Shown in pieces: positions 59,950-64,000 of a stretch of 64,000 bases of DNA (the first letter of the stretch is position 1; each line of letters opens with the position of its first letter). The translations under genes and the position numbers were made by a program. This DNA is from Lophius americanus (lineage: Eukaryota > Chordata > Actinopteri > Lophiiformes > Lophiidae): NCBI GenBank assembly GCA_037951165.1, contig JBBDHG010000097.1:1456501-1520500 (forward strand), read 5' to 3'. Under the pieces are notes generated by a model, which saw nothing but the letters and a program-made list of their open reading frames with translations, did no database searches and was not told the origin of the DNA.

Positions 59950-62900
59950 GTTGCCCCTCAAATACGTGGTGTATCGTCAAAATCTTGTTCAGTACAAAGT
60001 AACATTTTTCAGAAGCTTTTCAAAAACCAAAGTTGGTATGACCATACTTATTTTGATTTGCCTATTTTTTTTTATGGGATGAAAGTGTTTTTTATATGCC
60101 TCCACCAAAGGGGGCTTATACTCAGCTTTTTTCTATTGATTTATCCACCCATCTCCTCAATAACCCAAGGATAGAATTCAGCGAAAGTTCACACATGCTT
60201 TTTAGCGGACTTAAAGGTGTGTGTGTGTGTCAGCTCTCTTTCTTCAGTTTAATTGCTTTTACATTTTTACAAACATTTTAACATTATTTTGATGCCAGTC
60301 GACTGGATTCCTTCAGCGATAAAGGCTATGTCCTGTCCACATCAGCAGAAATTGACACTTTTCAATTGCTTCCGTGTCCTTGGACTGACATTTTCTATTT
60401 AAGAGCAGATGTAAAAAAAAATGTTTTGTTAAGTTGTTAATTTTCTTGAATTTAAATGAGTTTTGTTCAAGCTGTTCTAAAAAATGAAAGTTAATCAAGA
60501 CGTTTTCAAAACCAACCATTTCAAATTTGTATTATTGGTGCAGCTGATACAGAGACAACTCGACCGTTTTCAATTTTCTCAGCCACCAACATGGTAGGAC
60601 AAATGTTTCAGTCCTTTCATTAATTTGGACTCGAATGGATAAATAAAGTAGATAGAACTGTTGCCAGATTGTCAGCCCGACTGGATCAATAGTCGCCTTT
60701 GTGTTTTCTGAGGAGATCTCATCTATGCAGCACTGAGAAATTAAAAATTAAAAAAAAGGTTTACATGGAAACAATCAAAATGCTGATGTATACTATAAAT
60801 ATTTACTTCATAATGATATGTTAAAGTCAATTTAAAGTGCTGACTTTGGTTGCTAGTATGCTCTCTCTCCTCACTGACTATATTAAATAATCAAAAACAT
60901 GATTCCTCTCATTCCAGGAACTGATATAAAGAGTTCCCTAAATTAAATTTATCTTTTAAGTTTTATTGGCTCGAGAACATGAAGTTTGGATATGTGAATA
61001 AAAGTAAGCTTTAGGCTTTTTTTCCCCATGAAGCAGATCCTCCCTCTAAATAGAAAGTTGAGTGGTGCTGTGGGATACGTCTCAGCTTAAATGATGTCCC
61101 TCTTACAGAGATACACATGAGGGCTATGGCACTCTTATTATTCCTCCATCTCCTCGATGAGTTCAGTCCAATTTTCCTGTGGATATCACGCTCTAACAAT
61201 TAATATGGCTTTAACTTTAAAACTGGCAAATTAAGTAGAATATGCCAGACTTATCGCACGGGTCCCGCTATCCCTTCTGCCAACTATCCGCGTCCAGAAG
61301 AGAAGTGGAAAGAGAGAGTCTTTTTCCTTGGATAAGAGAGGGGACAAAATGGAGCTGAAACTTTCTGCACCATTTAATGTCTGAGAGCAGTGATGCAGTG
61401 ATTGATTCATTAGACCAGAGCTGTAATGAGGAAATAAATCATAATTCAAACTTACAGTTTAAACAGGAAATATAATTGGAATTTTAAACAGAAAAGACCC
61501 TTTGTACAATTACGATTAAAGGAAAATTAATTGTATGAAAATGTCGTTATAGATACTGAAAATTAGATCTAGCAAAGCTCAGACGACATAGAGCAAATTG
61601 TAAAATATTTTGCAATAGATCGATGTTCTTTCTTCTTTCTCCTCTACTTTTTAAATTTTTTTATTAATGTCCAAATCTAGCTGTGTTAATTTTATCTGAA
61701 ATTAGAGTGAACTAGCAGGCGTGGAATTTTGAAATTAGCCTGAAGATGTTTCATTTACAAAGACAGAAACACTATGTCAGCCAGCGATTGTTTCCCAGCA
61801 TTATCTCTGCTTGCTTTTAATTGCTTTGGAAGTGAAATTAACAGAATTATAAAAATTGCCTCTCCCTTTTTCTACAAGCGTCTTTATTCATGGGTATTGT
61901 TGTGTGCTTTGTATAGATTATAGAGTCCTTTTGTTCCCGTATTGTAAATATATACGCCCCCAGTCACGGCTTTAGCTCCGCAACAATCCTCTGTTCATCG
62001 GCACAACCTACTAAAAATTAATTTACAACCATTCTTGATTGTAGGAGAAAGGCGATTTTCTCACAGTGTTAATGCCACCTTGATTTAGTTATCCAACACC
62101 AATGTACCCACCCTCCTTGACTTTCCAATTCATCATTATTCAGTGTCTGAGTTGTTTGCTTCCTCAGCCATCTGCAGCATATTAACCATTTCTGCCTCAC
62201 TCTGGCACTCCCTAATCCTCTTTAAAGAAATGGCACCAGGAATTATTAATTCTGTCATGGAACCATCTCTGGGACTGAGCAAATGTAATGTCTTCTGATA
62301 AAATTTGACTTAACATATATTACCTTTAATAAAAGCAATAGTAATACATCTTACTCAGTCTTTATATATATATATATAAAAACAGCCAATAATTGAAGGC
62401 ACATTCTCACTTTAAGAGCTCTTATTGCATTGAAGCAGTCTGGTGTTATTAATGAAGTAATTTAAAAAGTCAAATTAAATCCATATTAACTGACTACATT
62501 TTTTTTTTTTTTATAATCTTCAAACAGGCTAAAATAGATCAGAAGTACTTTATAATTACTGTGGTCAGCAGGGATTATGGAACTGTAATTGATACAGATC
62601 AGCCCTACACTAATCATTCTTTAGTTACAATTTTAGGTATAATATAATCTGGCTTTAAGGTCCCCCTTGGTTTTTTGCTATTTATCTTCTGGATTAGACT
62701 GTTCAGTGTGTAAAATTTTTTAAAGTTTTTTTTTTGTAGGTATAACAAATGGATCAGTGTTCAGGGTATTTTTCCAACCATTCTGCAGTACACGTAATCA
62801 AAAGTACCTCGTTAAGCAACCTCCCTTCACTCTTGCCTGCACCAATCAGTTTAGACTGGTGGCCCAAAGGCAATTTACCTCAAATCTTACCTCTTCAGCA

Positions 62901-63380
62901 CAATAAATATTGTTCTTCAATTGTTCAGAGACTCTCTGGAGTGCTCAACTATAAGGAGCTCTATTTTCATGATACTGATACTATTTGTTTGCATTTCATT
63001 TTGAGGCCTCCTGATCTAATTGATATATTTGAACAAAACAATGCAATTTGATTCTGATTAGCTTTTCTCCACTTCAATAAATTGATTTCAAATAATTGAA
63101 TGCTTAAAATGTTCACCTTCCAGAATGGCAGTGTTTCCTTTTTTCATTCTTCTTACCTTTCATCAGGTAAAAAGGTCCAGTTCTTCAGATGGAAAAGGTT
63201 TCTTATAAGTCCTTGTTTGCATCAAGCAGTCTGGTTTGCTTAAACGTTTTGCATTTAAATTTTCAAAAGAATTGTGGAGTGGTATCAATAGAACCACTCC
63301 ATTCCCACTCCATGAGAACGGACCACATTGGCCAGTTGCAAGAAGTCATTTTTCTTCACTTGTAACATACGGCATCTTGT
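59950..63380. other. Intron 1 stretch, largely unique-looking
   Basis: CCTCCACCAAAGGGGG (60099-60114) resembles the short hairpin seen in some LINE 3' ends. Islands at about 61000-61200 and 61720-62320 are mixed-complexity. The 100-codon frame at 62749-63051 matches no known domain, and no FOG2 exon is seen. Confidence 0.45.
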
Positions 63381-63399
63381 GATGTACCTTGACAAATCA

Positions 63400-64000
63400 T
63401 CGGGTGCTTCAGGTATTTCGGTATTTCGACATCAGGCACCCTCAACCGGGTGACCCAGTCAGGATTGATTGGGTCCAGGTAGCCCTACATACGTTACGGC
63501 TCTCTTTTGCGGTTGTTCGTGGTGTAGGCGAGTTCCACATCTTTCTTCTCCTCCACCCTGAACCTTAATCTGCTTGGCTAATGATGATGGCGGTCTTTAT
63601 ATGCTTTGGTCCACTTCAACCAAAAAAGTCCTGATGCTCTGCATGTATCAACATTGTTGACACGTGTTGTGACCACGCCTCACTACAAATGCATTACGTA
63701 CTTTAATTGTATTTTTGTTGCCATGGTTCATTATCTTTTGGTTTGTCGGAATGGGATTCTCATCCTCCCCTCGTTTTAGGAATGCCTCGGGGTATTGCCC
63801 TGTTGGTTGGTTCGTAGCTTGTTCTTGGCTCTTTCAGAAACAGGTTTAGCTGTTGTCCCTCTCTGCCCCCTTACCGCCTCTCCAGGCTGTCAACCACACT
63901 GTTCCTGGTATCACTACTTGCTCCGGACAGTAGCTTCTAACGTAAATCACGGTGATGGTTAGCTGTATTTACTAGTGGCGTCATTCATTCATTCATTATC
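63400..64000. repeat. Unassigned GC-richer segment, possibly an LTR-type repeat
   Basis: The composition changes at about 63420 from AT-rich intron to sequence with 'accgggtgacccagtcagg', a TATA-like 'ctttatatgctt' (63594-63605) and pyrimidine-rich downstream sequence. No LTR boundary, primer-binding site or coding frame is seen before the window ends. Confidence 0.25.

Noticed and set aside
62749..63051. 100-codon open frame considered as a zfpm2 exon
   Set aside because: It contains no C2H2 zinc finger or acidic FOG2 sequence, and the flanks lack matching splice phases.

Overview
The window is vertebrate nuclear DNA, most likely from a teleost fish. This rests on one recognisable coding exon of a vertebrate developmental regulator, very long dinucleotide microsatellites, and decayed transposons of families common in fish genomes (Tc1-like, hAT, L2/Rex-type LINE). 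There is no operon structure, no dense coding and no RNA gene that I can support. Almost all short open frames are chance or repeat-derived.

The one confident gene is zfpm2 (FOG2) on the + strand. A CpG-rich promoter and 5' leader (about 4560-5131), with a perfect CRE, a GC box and two short upstream ORFs, leads to an ATG at 5132 in a perfect Kozak context. Exon 1 encodes only the 13-residue N-terminal motif MSRRKQSKPRQIK, known in FOG proteins to bind the NuRD histone chaperone subunit RBBP4/7. It ends in a strong phase-1 splice donor at 5172. I found no second exon, so 5172-64000 (at least 58.8 kb) reads as part of intron 1. The 4.5 kb upstream of the promoter is intergenic or far-upstream sequence with repeats.

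Within the intron, mobile-element fossils alternate with non-repetitive islands. The mobile pieces are an L2/Rex-type LINE fragment (about 15045-15880, minus), a Tc1-like transposon with a broken transposase (22327-23575, plus), and several hAT relics. Two of the hAT relics can be bounded by near-perfect 8-bp target duplications (12693-13273 and 55056-56145), and two carry BED-zinc-finger remnants (27115-27600 and 42121-42480). Long microsatellites include (TC)86, (AC)n of 170 bp, (TG)45 and a 110-bp (TA)n tract.

The non-repetitive islands (about 8.38-9.8, 20.7-21.0, 29.65-29.8, 34.1-35.2, 54.6-54.8 and 58.9-59.35 kb) contain clusters of GATA-factor motifs, and a pair of DR1 nuclear-receptor sites lies at 16.3 kb. 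FOG2 is the cofactor of GATA4/5/6 and is reported to bind COUP-TFII, so these islands are candidate intronic enhancers in which FOG2 partners could regulate FOG2. That is inference from motifs, not shown by the sequence. Other structural oddities are several hairpins or palindromes and a dispersed repeat at both ends of the window carrying a short signal-peptide-like reading frame.
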